Shown: positions 45,226 through 56,764 of the stretch, piece after piece | Layout: each line of letters opens with the position of its first letter | Position numbering within the stretch: position 1 is the first letter of the stretch | Translations under genes and position numbers: made by a program | Assembly: GCA_029204225.1 (NCBI GenBank) | Contig: CM055094.1 | Location: 20,137,489-20,201,488 of the forward strand | Direction of reading: 5' to 3' | From: Diphasiastrum complanatum | Lineage: Eukaryota; Streptophyta; Lycopodiopsida; Lycopodiales; Lycopodiaceae | DNA length: 64,000 bases | The notes under the pieces: model-generated | What the model saw: the letters and a program-made list of their open reading frames with translations, nothing else | Told to the model about the DNA's origin: nothing | Database searches by the model: none

Positions 45226-45325
45226 TGAGCCACATAGAGTTCCAACTTCCTCTTTTGATTAGTGGCTATCAGAGCCCATTTCGATTGCATATTGCTTATA
45301 ACCCCACCGACAGATTTTCCAGTTC

Positions 45326-45918
45326 ATGTTACCTCCTAACCAAAATTTTGTTTATGTTGTCCCTATTTCTGGAGCTGACCTCAATACATTTGGCTTTTCT
45401 AGGGGACCAAACACAGTTAGTAGGACCCTCAAAAAAATTGAATCCATAGCATACTTCAAATACATAGACCCCTCAGCGGACAAATGGAAAAAAAAGATGG
45501 TTACCGTATTGAGGTCATAAATGATAAGCCCTTAGCTGCTCCATGTGCCTATCTAGCGAAATATACACAGCGCTATAGGTACAAGATCACGCGTATCCCC
45601 ATGAAACTATTCCACATGATGGCTGATTTTAGACTACACAATGAGAACCTTTATGACTGGGCCCAGTTTGCTTCCAACTGCCTCCATGATTATATCAAGA
45701 ACAAGCAAACCTCCACGTTATTAGGCTATCTTCTAATAGATGTCACTTTGCAGCAGTTGAGCCACCGACCTCGAGTTCGAAACCAGTTGACACCCTCAGA
45801 ACCAGCGATCCACTATTCTCACGTTGAGTGTGACGCTTCTGTTGTCGCTGCTACACTTGATTCTTGCCCTTGGAATAGTCTTTCTTCTTGGTGTATAGGG
45901 CTATGGATTTGTCTTTGA
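45326..45918 (+). pseudogene. ORF-A gene, spacer copy (longest frame)
   Basis: The only copy with CAG instead of TAG after KYT, so it shows the protein continuing: KITRIPMKLFHMMADFR, LYDWAQFASNCLHDYIKNK and LLIDVTLQQLSHRP. An eight-A run at 45,487-45,495 (nine in the left copy) shifts the frame once. After LTPSEPA the sequence departs from all other copies and ends WCIGLWICL. No membrane segment or known catalytic motif is visible; function unknown. Confidence 0.6.
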
Positions 45919-46021
45919 TGGACAGGCCATTGGTCTTTCTTCACATTTCTTCCTGAAGAAGATCACCGCACAGTCGATCGAGCCGAGACTCCACTTGTAA
46001 ATAGATTTTAAAAACCATACT
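45919..46021 (+). other. Junction to gypsy fragment
   Basis: The unique tail of this ORF-A copy ends at about 45,970, followed by 30 bases of minisatellite edge (GAGCCGAGACTCCACTTGT) and then gypsy sequence (AAATAGATTTTAAAAACC), the same junction as at 7,248. Confidence 0.6.
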
Positions 46022-46290
46022 ATGGTATTTAAATATAAGTTTGACAAGATAGTCTCTATTTATGGGGAGACTAATGTACTCCCATCATCGATGGTTTGCT
46101 CGGTGGAAGTTATGGAAAAACTACATGATTCTAAGTATGAGCTTTTTCATCTTGTTTTGAAATCTCGTATGCATTGTGATGTGAATGATGATGTGAATGT
46201 GTTAACATGCTTTAACACCAAAAATTAGCATCAAGAACAGCTTTTAATGCAAGATTTAAAAAAGAGTTCAATGATGTTTTTCCTAAATAG
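46022..46290 (+). pseudogene. Ty3/gypsy linker fragment, spacer copy 2
   Basis: Linker frame 46,022-46,228 with the common TAG. A one-base deletion follows near 46,260. Ends at CCTAAATAG, 46,290. Confidence 0.75.
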
Positions 46291-46829
46291 GTAAGATTTT
46301 CTGAGGTACATACTTCTAATTATATTGCAGTCCATTTTAAGCATATAATCAAATTTTTCCAAAGTGAAATCTTTGAAATGTTTCAGAAAAGAGCAAGAAC
46401 ATAAAGATAGATTTTCAATTTCAAAATTGCACAAAACATCAAACAGAAAGTACCATTCACTTTTGATGTTAGGTAAGTATGACCAAGCAAACACGATATC
46501 ATGGAAGGACTTGTGTATATAAGGCCAAAGATCTGTAATAAAATACAAGTGTAAAAGTGTCTCACATGAAAGGTCTCAAACATTCTATTACAGTAGCGTA
46601 AATGTAAAAATATCTTTGCCTTGTCCTTGTGCGTGCTGAGTTGTAGTCGATCCACCATATTCCTAGTGAGAGTTCTTCTATGCAGATCCTCAACATCCTG
46701 TGAGCCAGTTAATCCCTATAAAAGTTTAGTCTTTTAGCCGGTAAGTCTTCTTTTGCACCACTCCCTTGTCCTTTCTTTCCTTTATATCATGTATTCTTCT
46801 TTCTTTCTCCCATATTTTCTCCATAAACC
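46291..46829. repeat. Conserved-ORF module, spacer copy 2 (cut)
   Basis: Direct copy of 1,906-2,430, cut at about 46,830 (ACCACCTTGGAGTGAGC) where the right arm of the inverted repeat begins. Minus frames 46,231-46,548 and 46,383-46,658 remain open. The FRLKEP frame is lost. Confidence 0.55.
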
Positions 46830-48430
46830 ACCTTGGAGTGAGCTTCCGATCCACTTGAGCACGAAACTTACAAGACTATTTGCTTCGTGATGTAAATGTG
46901 AATCCAACTTATCAACAATGTGATTCTCTAGTGCACAATGTATCACTATCATCACGTGGCAGAAAGTGATTCACTTTTGTGCATATGTTCCATAGAGATG
47001 TGAGACATTTTACCACGAATAGGCTTGAAAAAATTGGAAGGTAATTTGGTTGTACAAGAAGCAAGCGTTAAAAAATGAGGTGGCCAATAATCAACTCCAA
47101 GCATCTATGATGAACTACAACAACACTTGGCTTAAAACACAAGCTTCAAACTTTCAAGACTTCTTCAGGAACTACAAAGAACATGTTTAAGCTTAAAGAC
47201 AACTGGATGCAAAAACATCAGTATGTCTTGAAAACTTCCATACATGTGTATACATTGTTAATTTTAGAGCTCTAGGACTATGGCACATGCAAAGGGGGGT
47301 ACCATTATGGTGCATTTAAGAGTAAAGGATCAAGCAAATACTTATAAAACTGGTATATGGCAAGTTAGACACAATGATAAATTCATGAGAGCAAGTTAGT
47401 GAAGCTCAAAAAGTCATTTGGGGTGAGTTCTTGCCGAGTCCCAATTTGTTATCTTGCTATTTGTGAACTTGCCCCAAGATAAGGTGAAAAAAAAATTTTA
47501 ATATTACGAATGACAACCACGAAGCTATCATAGTTTCAATCGACATCGATATAATTAAACAACAAAAATCATCACATACATGCAAAGAAGATGGCAAACA
47601 CTCAACAATTTTTTTGTGCATGATTCGAGCCGAATTGTCTTCATGCCCAAATTCCTAGAAATTGGAGATACCGGAACAACAGATTTACATTTTTCTAGAA
47701 CCTATTGCATCATTATCTGTTTGTGCTCTCTTTCTCTTACCTTAAATGGTGCAAAAAAGCTACTAGAATATCGAACCAATAATATCACAAGCTACATTCA
47801 AATGTGCTAAGATAACACGAAAGTGCAGCACAATTTGCTTATAATAGGCTACTTGCAAATGATCATAATCATGGTGAGCTGTGAACTGGATCTTTGCCAT
47901 TATAAATTAGCCTACGCTTAGTATAAATAGCATCATTTCCACCAAAAAGAAACTTTCAGAGGAAGTTGATTTGTAGAAAAACTATAACTTCAACCTCATA
48001 AAACTCTTTAAGAATCTAGGTCCTTAATTTTCTCATTTGGTGTAGCTATGTATGTAAGCAAATGTTGCAGAACATTACAAAAATTCACAATATCACGCTT
48101 TACTGCCTTGTTGCCATGCATACTTTTTAGGAAATGAAAACAAACTCTGATGGGAGAAGATTTGATGTTGGCACTTCCTTCTTCAAGCATGGAAATGGAA
48201 TTCATAAGCTTTGAAAAGCTATAGCTTCAAAGGATCGATTTTCCATCTTTTAGTGGCGATCTGTCATTCACTAAGACCGTGCTTGATTACTCCTTCGCAT
48301 CCTTGGACACCATCTACATACATCCACCACGGATCCAGAGTGCCATCATCATCTATTTTCAAAAACCCTAAGCTGCCGAGACTTGCTACATTACACAAAA
48401 ATCGTCACATCTAGCACGAGAATGCTGAGG
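46830..48430 (-). repeat. Right-arm start: copia scrap, flank module, EGSASIKSS module
   Basis: Inverse of 33,480-35,030. 46,830-47,060 copia leader, 47,060-47,690 flank module, 47,690-48,000 no gene, 48,008-48,430 EGSASIKSS module (minus frame 48,008-48,205). Confidence 0.6.
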
Positions 48431-48434
48431 GGTA

Positions 48435-49050
48435 GTGCTACTGGAGCTTGTCAAAACCACACATTCAACACCAATTTGGGTTGAAATCTCTCTACTAGTA
48501 CGTTATCGCGAAGAAACATCATTATTTCCACATCCTATCAAAGCGACATTGCTCCAAATTTTTCCACATTTCTATTCTCCATACACTTCTGAGCAATACT
48601 CTACATACACTGCTCATAGAGCCGCGCTCCCATACTCTACAATCACCGTGGACTGAGCTGATCGCACATACTCTGCATTCGCTGTGGAACGAACTGAGCG
48701 TCCATACTCTGCATACAAAGTTGACTGAGCCGAGTCCATCAAAAGTCGACCGATCCAAAGCCCTCCACAGTCGATTGAGCCGAGACTCCACTTGTCTGTT
48801 ACCAGAGCCGAACCTTCAATAGAGTCATCAGCCGAGTTCAGAACATGTCTGCCACACATCTTCCAGTTCTGATGACCGAACTCAAGACGTAATTGACATC
48901 ACCATGGAAAGCCTCGATATCTCTGAGATGAACACTTGGTACTAGGAGGCACACTAGTTCCTGAGCCACATAGAGTTCCAACCTCCTCTTTTCAGTGGCT
49001 ATCAGAGCCCATTTCTATTGCATATTGCTTATAACCACACCGACAGATTT
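48435..49050. repeat. 36-bp minisatellite and ORF-A 5' region, right copy A
   Basis: Minisatellite at 48,590-48,730 with eroded units, followed by the natural CCACTTGTCTGTTACC continuation and the Ser-rich segment. Frames are shorter than in other copies. Confidence 0.55.
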
Positions 49051-49910
49051 TACAGTTCATGTTACCTCCTAACTAAAATTTTGTTTATATTATCCCTATT
49101 TCTGGAGCTGACCTCAATACATTAGGCTTCCCTAGAGGACCAAACACATTCAACAGGACCCTCAAAAAGATTGAATCCACAACTACTTCAATTACATAGC
49201 CCCTCAGTGGACAAAAGGAAAAAAAAAAGATGGTTACCGTATCGAGGTCATAAATGATAGGCCCTTAGTTGCTCCATGCGCCTATCTAACGAAATATACA
49301 TAGTGCTATAGGTCCAAGATCATGCGTATCCCCATGAAACTATTCCACATGATGGCTGATTCTAGACTACACGATCAGAACCTTTATGACTGGGCCCAGT
49401 TTGCTTCCAACTGCCTCCATGACTATATCAAGCACAAGCAAACCTCCAGTTATTGGGCTATCTTCTGATAGATGTCACTGTAGAAGTTGAGCCACCGACC
49501 TCGATTTTGAGACCACTTGATGCTAGCAGATAAAAGCTTGGGAGACTCCCTCAGAACTAGCCAAGAATACCAACTCTACTTCCAGGCCTATTGCAACAGA
49601 TTCCACGCAAGCGGCTTCTCAAAAGAGAAAGAGTTCCTTCTCTCCACAAGGGCCAACTACAAAGCACCAAACTGTCGGCCTAGTGAAGCTTACATCGAGA
49701 AAGACACCCATGTCCTCTATGCCACAGACGAAGGATCATTCTGCTGAATAGTCTTTTGCTCAACATGAAGACACCACCACACTGGTCCAACCACCACCAA
49801 CACAACAATCCAGGCAAAGGATCAAGAAGCGTCATGCTTCATCAGATGAAACAGACTCTGACGATATGGAGCTTGACCTCACTAGTAACATATGTAGCTA
49901 ACTAGAAGTT
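49051..49910 (+). pseudogene. ORF-A gene, right copy A
   Basis: Heavily decayed: the LPPNQ-type start has a stop (CTCCTAACTAAAA), there are frameshifts near 49,180 and 49,210, and the common TAG after KYT is present. The disordered-tail region is preserved at 49,540-49,910, with the acidic SSDETDSDDMELDLTS end. Confidence 0.55.
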
Positions 49911-49964
49911 GGGTAGCCGCAACGCGTGGGGTCCATACTTCAAGATTCTATTTTCTACCATTAA

Positions 49965-50434
49965 CTAACATAACTTCTCATGTAAATGCAAATCATATTG
50001 CACATCAAAGTTTTCTTTCCATCTACTCAAAGCGTTCACATCAAAGAAAAACAGCCTTATCGATCTGAAAATCATGGCAAGAAACTTTGAATATTTTGGA
50101 TCACAATGAGCGCCAACGTGAATCTTGAAATTCATAAAATACGGAGTGTGTTGGATCAAATGGAGCGGCAAGGTTATTTCAAAGTTTTGCAATTCAAAAA
50201 TTTGCAATTTCAACACACATCTATTGAAAAAATATTTGCTTATTTTGCTCATAACTGCAAAGCTTTGATTTTGCATATAAAGCAAGAAACTTGGAGTGTG
50301 ATGGATCAAAAAGAGCACCAAGGTCATTTCAAACTTTTCCAATTCATTGTTTTTTAAAACTAAGACGAGTTTTAATAGCTTACAAGATATATAACAAGTT
50401 GGTTTTCTACTAGATTAATCTATCGATTATTAAG
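49965..50434 (+). CDS. VxDQxExQG repeat ORF upstream of ORF-B, right copy A
   Basis: The open frame 50,106-50,357 (83 codons) is the best copy. It reads MSANVNLEIHKIRSVLDQME, then FKVLQFKNLQFQHTS, then ETWSVMDQKEHQGHFKLFQF. The SV(L/M)DQ(M/K)E(R/H)QG(Y/H)FK block occurs twice, and a third, frameshifted copy lies just upstream (TTGGATCACAATGAGCGCC). Unrecognised; may be the N-terminal part of ORF-B. Confidence 0.45.
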
Positions 50435-50740
50435 ATGTCTAAATATCATCTCCATATTGATCTTCCCACAGAATATGCTCCACTGTCGAGAAAAAATCTG
50501 AAAGGATCCACCTTACCAGCTCACCAAAGGACGAAAGACAGGAAACAAGTTTCAAACATGTTTCAAAGAAGATCATGAAGGATTTTTAATAAAACAGAAC
50601 ATCCAGAGATAATTAAGAATCATATGAGCGACACACCACTCAATGTTATTAGAATAGGTGACTTTAAGGTGGAATGGCATTTGGTTCACACAGCAAGAGC
50701 TACAGGGAGTGAAAATCCAAAACTTAGCGAAATGTTTTAA
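50435..50740 (+). pseudogene. ORF-B internal-deletion copy, right arm
   Basis: Start codon 50,435, first codons up to STLPAHQRTKDRK, then a jump to the last exon (EIIKNHMSDTPLNVIRI) and the LSEMF stop at 50,738-50,740. Matches 31,168-31,465. Confidence 0.65.
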
Positions 50741-50834
50741 CTGATCAAACAACATTTATATAGCTAAAACCAATCAAACCCAAGCCGTACACTCGTCGAT
50801 CCAACAACGGATCAGATCTATGGCGCGTAATACA
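50741..50834 (+). other. Short spacer between ORF-B and CACGTG array
   Basis: Contains ATTTATATAGC just after the ORF-B stop; nothing else. Confidence 0.4.
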
Positions 50835-51210
50835 ACCGTCCACACGTGTGAGACCACACGTGCTACAATACACGTCAATCTGCCATTCAGCCACGTGCCC
50901 ACACGTGCGAGCTAACACGTGCTAGAACACACGTGACCAAACCATTCGACCACATGGCCACATGTGCAAGTTTCACACATGCGGATACAGAAGTGTGGTC
51001 ACACACGTCAGGTACTGATTGGGCCACGTGACCACACGTGCGAGTCGATACGTGCAAGAACACATGTCGCTGATCCATCCGGCCATGTGTCCCCACGTGG
51101 GATCCCACACGTGTTGATCCAGACATGCAGTTTCCACATGCGTATACAAACGTGTGGTTCCACATGTCAGCTACTGACTGGGCCACGTGTCACTGGGATT
51201 CACATGTGCC
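50835..51210 (+). promoter_or_regulatory. CACGTG (G-box) array, right copy A
   Basis: I count 11 CACGTG hexamers, in tandem units of about 60 and 95 bases, plus near-matches (CACATG, CACGTC). Followed by a TATA box and the MAGDSRDF ORF. Confidence 0.65.
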
Positions 51211-51223
51211 AACTTTTTTCTCT

Positions 51224-51231
51224 TATATAAG
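51224..51231 (+). promoter_or_regulatory. TATA box, right copy A
   Basis: TATATAAG, 22 bases before the ATG at 51,253. Spacing this short means transcription would start at or just before the ATG, if functional. Confidence 0.55.
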
Positions 51232-51252
51232 TCCATTCCCGGGGATTGTACA

Positions 51253-51324
51253 ATGGCCGGTGATTCCAGGGATTTCAGCAAGATCAACATACGACGAGTT
51301 GAGGCTACAACTACAACCACATAG
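51253..51324 (+). CDS. Small ORF MAGDSRDF, right copy A
   Basis: 23 residues, MAGDSRDFSKINIRR to TTTTT then TAG. Conserved with 30,583-30,654. In the third copy of the cassette (60,271) this segment is replaced by the CENH3-like leader. Unrecognised. Confidence 0.35.
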   Translation: MAGDSRDFSKINIRRVEATTTTT

Positions 51325-51792
51325 TCCTACCATAGGCTTGTGTGGTTTACCACATGGCCTACCATAGACTTGTGTAGCAGGCCACATAGGCCTGCGATTG
51401 ACCAAGGCTGTCATAGGTGCCCACGTGTCAAGTCACGTATGACTGCCATGTGGCAAATCATGCAGGCTTGGGGCTAGCCATGTAGCAAGCCACGTAGTCC
51501 CATCATAGGCTGGCAAGCCAACCAGGCTTTGCCTACGTGGTCTGCTATTTGCGAAGCCTATCGCACAGCACCACATGGCAAGCCACGTAGGTCTACCACA
51601 TGGCAAATCATGCAGGCTTGAGGGTTGCCATGTGGCAAGCCATGTAGGCCTACCATAACCTTGTATGTCAAGTCAACTAGGCCCTGTGCCACGTAGGCTT
51701 GAGTGGACCTAGAGATCTCTATATATATATAGGTGGGCTCAAATCTCTTGCCATAAAAACCAGCCAAGAAGATAAACTTTTTCAAACCCTAA
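51325..51792 (-). repeat. GCCACATGGC-type satellite, right arm short array
   Basis: Inverse of 30,180-30,600 with additional units. Contains a TATATATATA run at about 51,720. Borders the RT remnant. Confidence 0.8.
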
Positions 51793-52712
51793 ATGTGCCC
51801 TAAAAGGCACAAAAAATAGCAAGTATCAAATCTACAAAATCAGCACCAAAATATGTGTCGAAACCACACATTAGATAGATGCAGGAACTCGCCCTCCTAC
51901 AAGCCTTGTGTGCTGAAAATTTCAGCCTGAAATTTCGTTACAAACTCAAAAAACCAGCAAGCAAAGAATTAGGTTACCCCCAAAAAAGCAATATTCCTTT
52001 GAACGAGATTGACGATTTGAAAACTATTATGACTAAAATGATTTGTTCGGCATTTAAAATTGCCAAAATCAAATTGCTCAAATACAAACGAATATCTGGA
52101 ACCAATGATTTTAAATGGGTTTCGAAAAATACAGGTTCATATGAATGGAGTACTATAGACCGCAAGAATACCTTATGCATTTGGAATTCCTATTTGATAG
52201 ACAATTGCATTATCAGACTTGGGGATCATACTTGGCGACAGGTCGGGGGAATACCAATGGGTTTTTCATATTCACCAATGTCTTGTAATTGGTACCTTTC
52301 TTTTTTTTAAATGCAGTTTATTAAGAGGCTTGCAAGATTAGGAGAAATTAAATTTATAAACAACTTCAAATATTCGTTCAGGTACATTGACGATATATGC
52401 TTTATCAATAATCATACGGTTGGACGTTTCCTAGACAAGACTCAACCAAGAACACCTGACAATCCTTTTTGGATCTATCCCCTGGAATACCTTGAGATAG
52501 ACGGAAACGACAACACATGTAATTTGGTGAACTTTCTGAATATTGCAATTACCTTTAACCCAATTACCGGTTGTACACATATGTCCAAATATGATAAAAG
52601 GGGAGACCTTCCTTTTCGCTTTTTGCAATATATACACCTTGCCTCATATAGACCCGTGTTTAACTCATATAATAGATCTGTGGTAACTTGGGGTAGCTTG
52701 ATTTGTATCTAG
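51793..52712 (+). pseudogene. Penelope-like reverse transcriptase remnant, broken right copy
   Basis: Same protein as 29,260-30,168 but broken: an early stop after CPKRHKK, a two-base insertion near 51,850, TGG to TAG just before MQELALLQ, and TAA at 52,308-52,310. Frames 51,879-52,310 and 52,311-52,712 together cover NIPLNEIDDLK, GIPMGFSYSP, FRYIDDICFINN and YDKRGDLPF. Here motif B has the canonical GIPMG (KIPMG in the left copy) and NIPL (NISL in the left copy), so the two copies have decayed independently. Confidence 0.8.
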
Positions 52713-53153
52713 GCAACTAATAAAACAACAACACAACTCTGGATGGCTTCACAAGCTTCTCTAACTCATTCTTATGATACTATCATTATGTCTAACTTTC
52801 CAAATACTAGATGCAAGAGTATTTGACAGATTCCTAATTATTTACTCTCCAAGTGTTGTTTGTAGCTCATCGTAGATGCTTTGAGAATAATGTTACTAGT
52901 TATATTAATTGGGGGGGGGGGATTTTGGATTTTTTGCTCTTGAATAGAGATTTTGGAAGTTCCTTTATTGCATTCAGGTTTGCCATTACTTTTTCCCTAT
53001 TAACTTTTTTGGGTTAAGGCAATTGAAAGCCTTAGAAAAAGAAGCAATTTCTGTGGAGTACTTTGTAGACCTATCAACCGTATCCTTTTAGAGGTGTATG
53101 CTATTTTTTTCCATTTGAAAAAGGCTTCTAATAATCACTTAAGGGTCACTTGA
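52713..53153. other. Non-coding spacer with dispersed repeat
   Basis: Inverse of 28,751-29,259, with G10 at 52,911-52,920. Starts with the GGTAACTTGGGGTAGCTTGAT repeat that supplies the C-terminus of the RT frame. No gene. Confidence 0.5.
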
Positions 53154-54170
53154 TTGGAAATTGGCACAATGGCAATTCATAGTATGGATTGTCAGCCGAC
53201 TACCAAAAGGAGTGCGAATGGAATGTCCTCCATATTGAAAGATGCTCTCAGAGTAGCTAAATCCTATGATAGCACCGTGATTGCCTCACGGAAGAGTATG
53301 CACAACCAATCAGCCCAAAAACCTAAGAATGAAAAGCCAAAAAATAATAAGATAAAAAATCTATTTTTTGATGAACTAGAAGCTACTGCTTGCCAACAAA
53401 CTTGGGCATCATGCCAAACAAAGATTCGAGAGGGAAAATAAATCATCAAGTTTCATGGCGATGGATTTACCGACAGGTAAATTGAAAGTCGATTTGTTAA
53501 ATGGTTGTGAATTGAAAGTTGATTTGTTAAATGGTTGTGAATATACTTATAACTTCTGTACACTTTCTTTCAAGTCTAATCAATGGTTTGAAGTTAAAGG
53601 CAATATTCTAGGGAAAGACATAAGTATAATGTTTGATTTTGGAGGTACTCACAACTTTTTGAATGTGCGGCTTGTATAGAAGCTTCGGGTGCCCACCATG
53701 GCCAGTGATCAACATTATGTGGTCCTCTAGCCTCAGGGTCAGACACAGAAGTTTGGGATGTGAAAGTCCCTAATTTGGAGGTTCGGATGCAAGATCATGT
53801 TGAGCGGCTCGACTTCCATGTTGTGAATCTTGATAGAACTTATGGAATCCTAGGATATGAATGGTTTTTTGATAAATCAGATTCGTTGAAAATAGATTTT
53901 AAAAACCATACTATTGTATTTAAAGATAAGTTTGACCAGATAGTCTCTATTTATGGGGAGACTAATGTACTCCCATCACTAATGGTTTCCTCGGTGGAAG
54001 TTATGGAAAAACTACATAATTCTAAGTATGAGCTTTTTCATCTTGTTTTGAAATCTCGTATGCATTGTGATGTGAATGTGTTAACATGCTTTAACACCAG
54101 AAATTAGCATCAAGAACAGCTTTTAATGCAAGATTCAAAACAAGAGTTCAATGATGTTTTTCCTAAATAG
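53154..54170 (+). pseudogene. Ty3/gypsy gag-protease-linker remnant, right-arm copy
   Basis: Frame 53,154-53,441 is a Lys-rich gag-like end. Frame 53,455-53,679 carries the protease start with MFDFGGTHNFLN at residues 59-70: the catalytic Asp is kept but the usual D(S/T)G is DFG. Frame 53,760-54,107 holds the protease second half (GILGYEWFFDKSD) and linker; homology ends at 54,170 with FNDVFPK. The 30-bp duplication (KVDLLNGCEL twice) is present. Frameshifts separate the three frames. Confidence 0.8.
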
Positions 54171-55160
54171 CTAAGATTTTTTGAGGTACATACTTCTAAT
54201 TATATTGCAGTCCGTTGTTAGAACATAATCAATTTTTTCTGAAATGAAATCTTTGAAATGTTTTAGAAAAGAGCAAGAACATAAAGATAGATTTTCAATT
54301 TCAAAATTGCAAAAAACATCAAACATAAAGTACCATTCACTTTTGATGTTAGATAAGTATGAGAAAGCAAACAAAATATTATGGAAGGACTTGTGTATAT
54401 AAAGTCAAAGATTGTAATAAAATACGAGTGTAAAAGTGTCTTACATGAATGGTCTCAAACATTCTATTACAGTAGCGTAAATGTAAAAATATCTTTGCCT
54501 TGCCCTTGCGCGTGCTGAGCTGTAGTCGATCCACCGTATTCCTAGTGAGAGTTCTTCTATGCAGATCCTCGTCATCCTGCGAGCTAGTTAATACCTGTAA
54601 AAGTTTATAGTCTTTTAGCCGGTAAGTCTTCTTTTGCACCACTCCCTTGTCCTTTGTTTCCTTTATATCATGTATACTTCTTTCTTTTAACCATATTTTG
54701 TCCAGAAACCACCGAACTAGGGTTGTTTAGGTTGAAAGAACCAGGCCTTTCATTTGACTTTTGGAAGAATTTATCTTGGACAGCGAAAAAATTTGGTCTT
54801 TTGAGGAGGCGTTCAATCTCTCTGATGTTTTCAGCATCTCCTAAGTTGGCAAGGAGTTTAGCAAAAGGGTTTGCAACAAATCAATCATGTGCTGGCGTAA
54901 AAAGAGAAAAGTAGGTGTGACTTGACAACATCTCTGGCGAGCTTGTGTAGCCAAAGAAAAAAGCCATTCATCTGATTTTGGAAGAATTCACCAGGGAAGA
55001 ATTTACTAAGATTGTTCATCATGAAACACGATGACCCAAAACAAAAAGAAATGACATGCAAACCCATTTTTTTTTTGTCGGTTTTTATTGTAATTTTATA
55101 AAAAAAATACCCATATTTAAAATGCTTCAAATAAAGATATTGTAATGCTAAAAAAAATGT
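54171..55160. repeat. Conserved-ORF module, right-arm tandem unit 1
   Basis: Frames 54,171-54,374 and 54,379-54,642 (minus) and 54,654-54,914 (plus, RLKEPGLSFDFWKNLS). Then a short AT-rich scrap to 55,160, where it is joined to a second copy starting in the middle of the module (AAATACAAGTGTAAAAGTGTCTC). Tandem duplication not present in the left arm. Confidence 0.6.
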
Positions 55161-56130
55161 TGTATAAAATACAAGTGTAAAAGTGTCTCACATGAACGTT
55201 CTCAAACATTCTATTACAGTAGCGTAAATGTAAAAATATATTTGCCTTGTCATTCTGCGTGTTGAGTTGTAGTCGATCCACCGTATTCCTAGTGAGAGTT
55301 CTTCTATGTAGATCCTCAACATCCTGCGAGCCAGTTAATCCCTGTAAAAGTTTAGTCTTTTAGCCGGTAAGTCTTCTTTTGCACCACTCCCTTGTCCTTT
55401 CTTTCCTTTACATCATGTATACTTCTTTCTTTTTCTCATATTTTGTCCAGAAACCACCGAACTAGGTTGTTTAGGTTGAAAGAACCAAACCTTTCATTTG
55501 AGTTTTGGAAGAATTTATCTTGGACAGTGAAAAAACGTGGTCTTTTGAGGAGGCGTGCAATCTCTCTGATGTTTTCAGCATCTCCTAAGTTGGCAAGGAG
55601 TTTAGCAGAAGGGTTTGCAGCAAATCAATCATGTGCTGGCATAAAAAGAGAAAAGTGTGTGTGACTTGACAACATCTATGGCGAGCATGTGTAGCCAAAG
55701 AAAAAAGCCATTCATCTAATTTTGGAAGGATGCACCAGGGAAGAATTTACTAAGATTGTTCATCATGAAACACGATGATCCCGAAAAAGAAAAATGACAT
55801 GGAGACCCATTTTTTTTTAATTTTATACAAAAAATACCCGTATTTAAAATGCTTCAAATAAAGATATTGTAATGCTAAAAAAAGTGCTGTCTTTTGCAAG
55901 AAAATTAATCAAGCTACTAAATTTCTGTTAATAGATTTTTATAAATAATTGCACATTAGCTTATATGAAATAATAATACTATTCAAAATAAAATCATTGG
56001 ACACAACCATTAGAATAACTAAAAAAAACCTTTTTGCTTATTAAAACAAAAGTTTTTAATTTTTTTTTAAAATTATAAAAGTGTTTTAAATTATAATTCT
56101 TGTATCAAGAAAAATATTTTTTAAATTATG
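55161..56130. repeat. Conserved-ORF and AT-rich modules, right-arm tandem unit 2
   Basis: Plus frame 55,392-55,664 (FRLKEPNLSFEFWKNL) and AT-rich block 55,800-56,130. Equivalent to 26,640-27,560 inverted. No recognisable gene. Confidence 0.6.
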
Positions 56131-56744
56131 ACCTAACCTGAACCAAAAGGAATCATATGCGCATAAATATGCCTCTTCAAATCATTCCTACAAGATCAGT
56201 TGAATCATCATGCAATAATCATCGTTTTCACATCCTATCAGAGCAACATTGCTCCAAAGTTTTCCACAAATTTCTAGTCTCCATACACTGCCGAGCAATA
56301 CTCTACATACACTGCTCAGAGAGCCTAGCCCCCATACTCTGCAATCACTGTGGACCGAGCCGAGCGTCCATACTCTGCATTCACTGTGGACTGAGCTGAG
56401 CGTTCATACTCTACATACAAAGTTGACTGAGCCGAGTCCATCCAAAGACGACCGATCCGAAGCCCTCCACAGTCGACCGAGCCGAGACACCACTTCTCTA
56501 TTACCAGAGCCGAACCCTCAACAGAGTCATTAGCTAAGTCCAGAACCTGTCTGCCACAACAACTTCCAGTTCTGATGACCCAACTCAAGACAGAATTGAC
56601 ATCACCATGGAAAGCCTCGATATCTTTGAGATGAGCACATGGTACCAGGAGGCACACTAGTTCTTGAGCCACATAGAGTTCCAACTTCCTCTTTTGATCA
56701 GTGGCTATCAAATCTCGTTTCGATTGCATAATGCTTATAACCAC
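56131..56744. repeat. 36-bp minisatellite and ORF-A 5' region, right copy B
   Basis: A copia-leader scrap at 56,131-56,225, then the minisatellite (plus frame 56,249-56,533) and the Ser-rich segment. Minus frame 56,325-56,744 is 139 codons long. Inverse of 26,024-26,640. Confidence 0.55.
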
Positions 56745-56764
56745 ACCGACATATTTTCCAGTTC

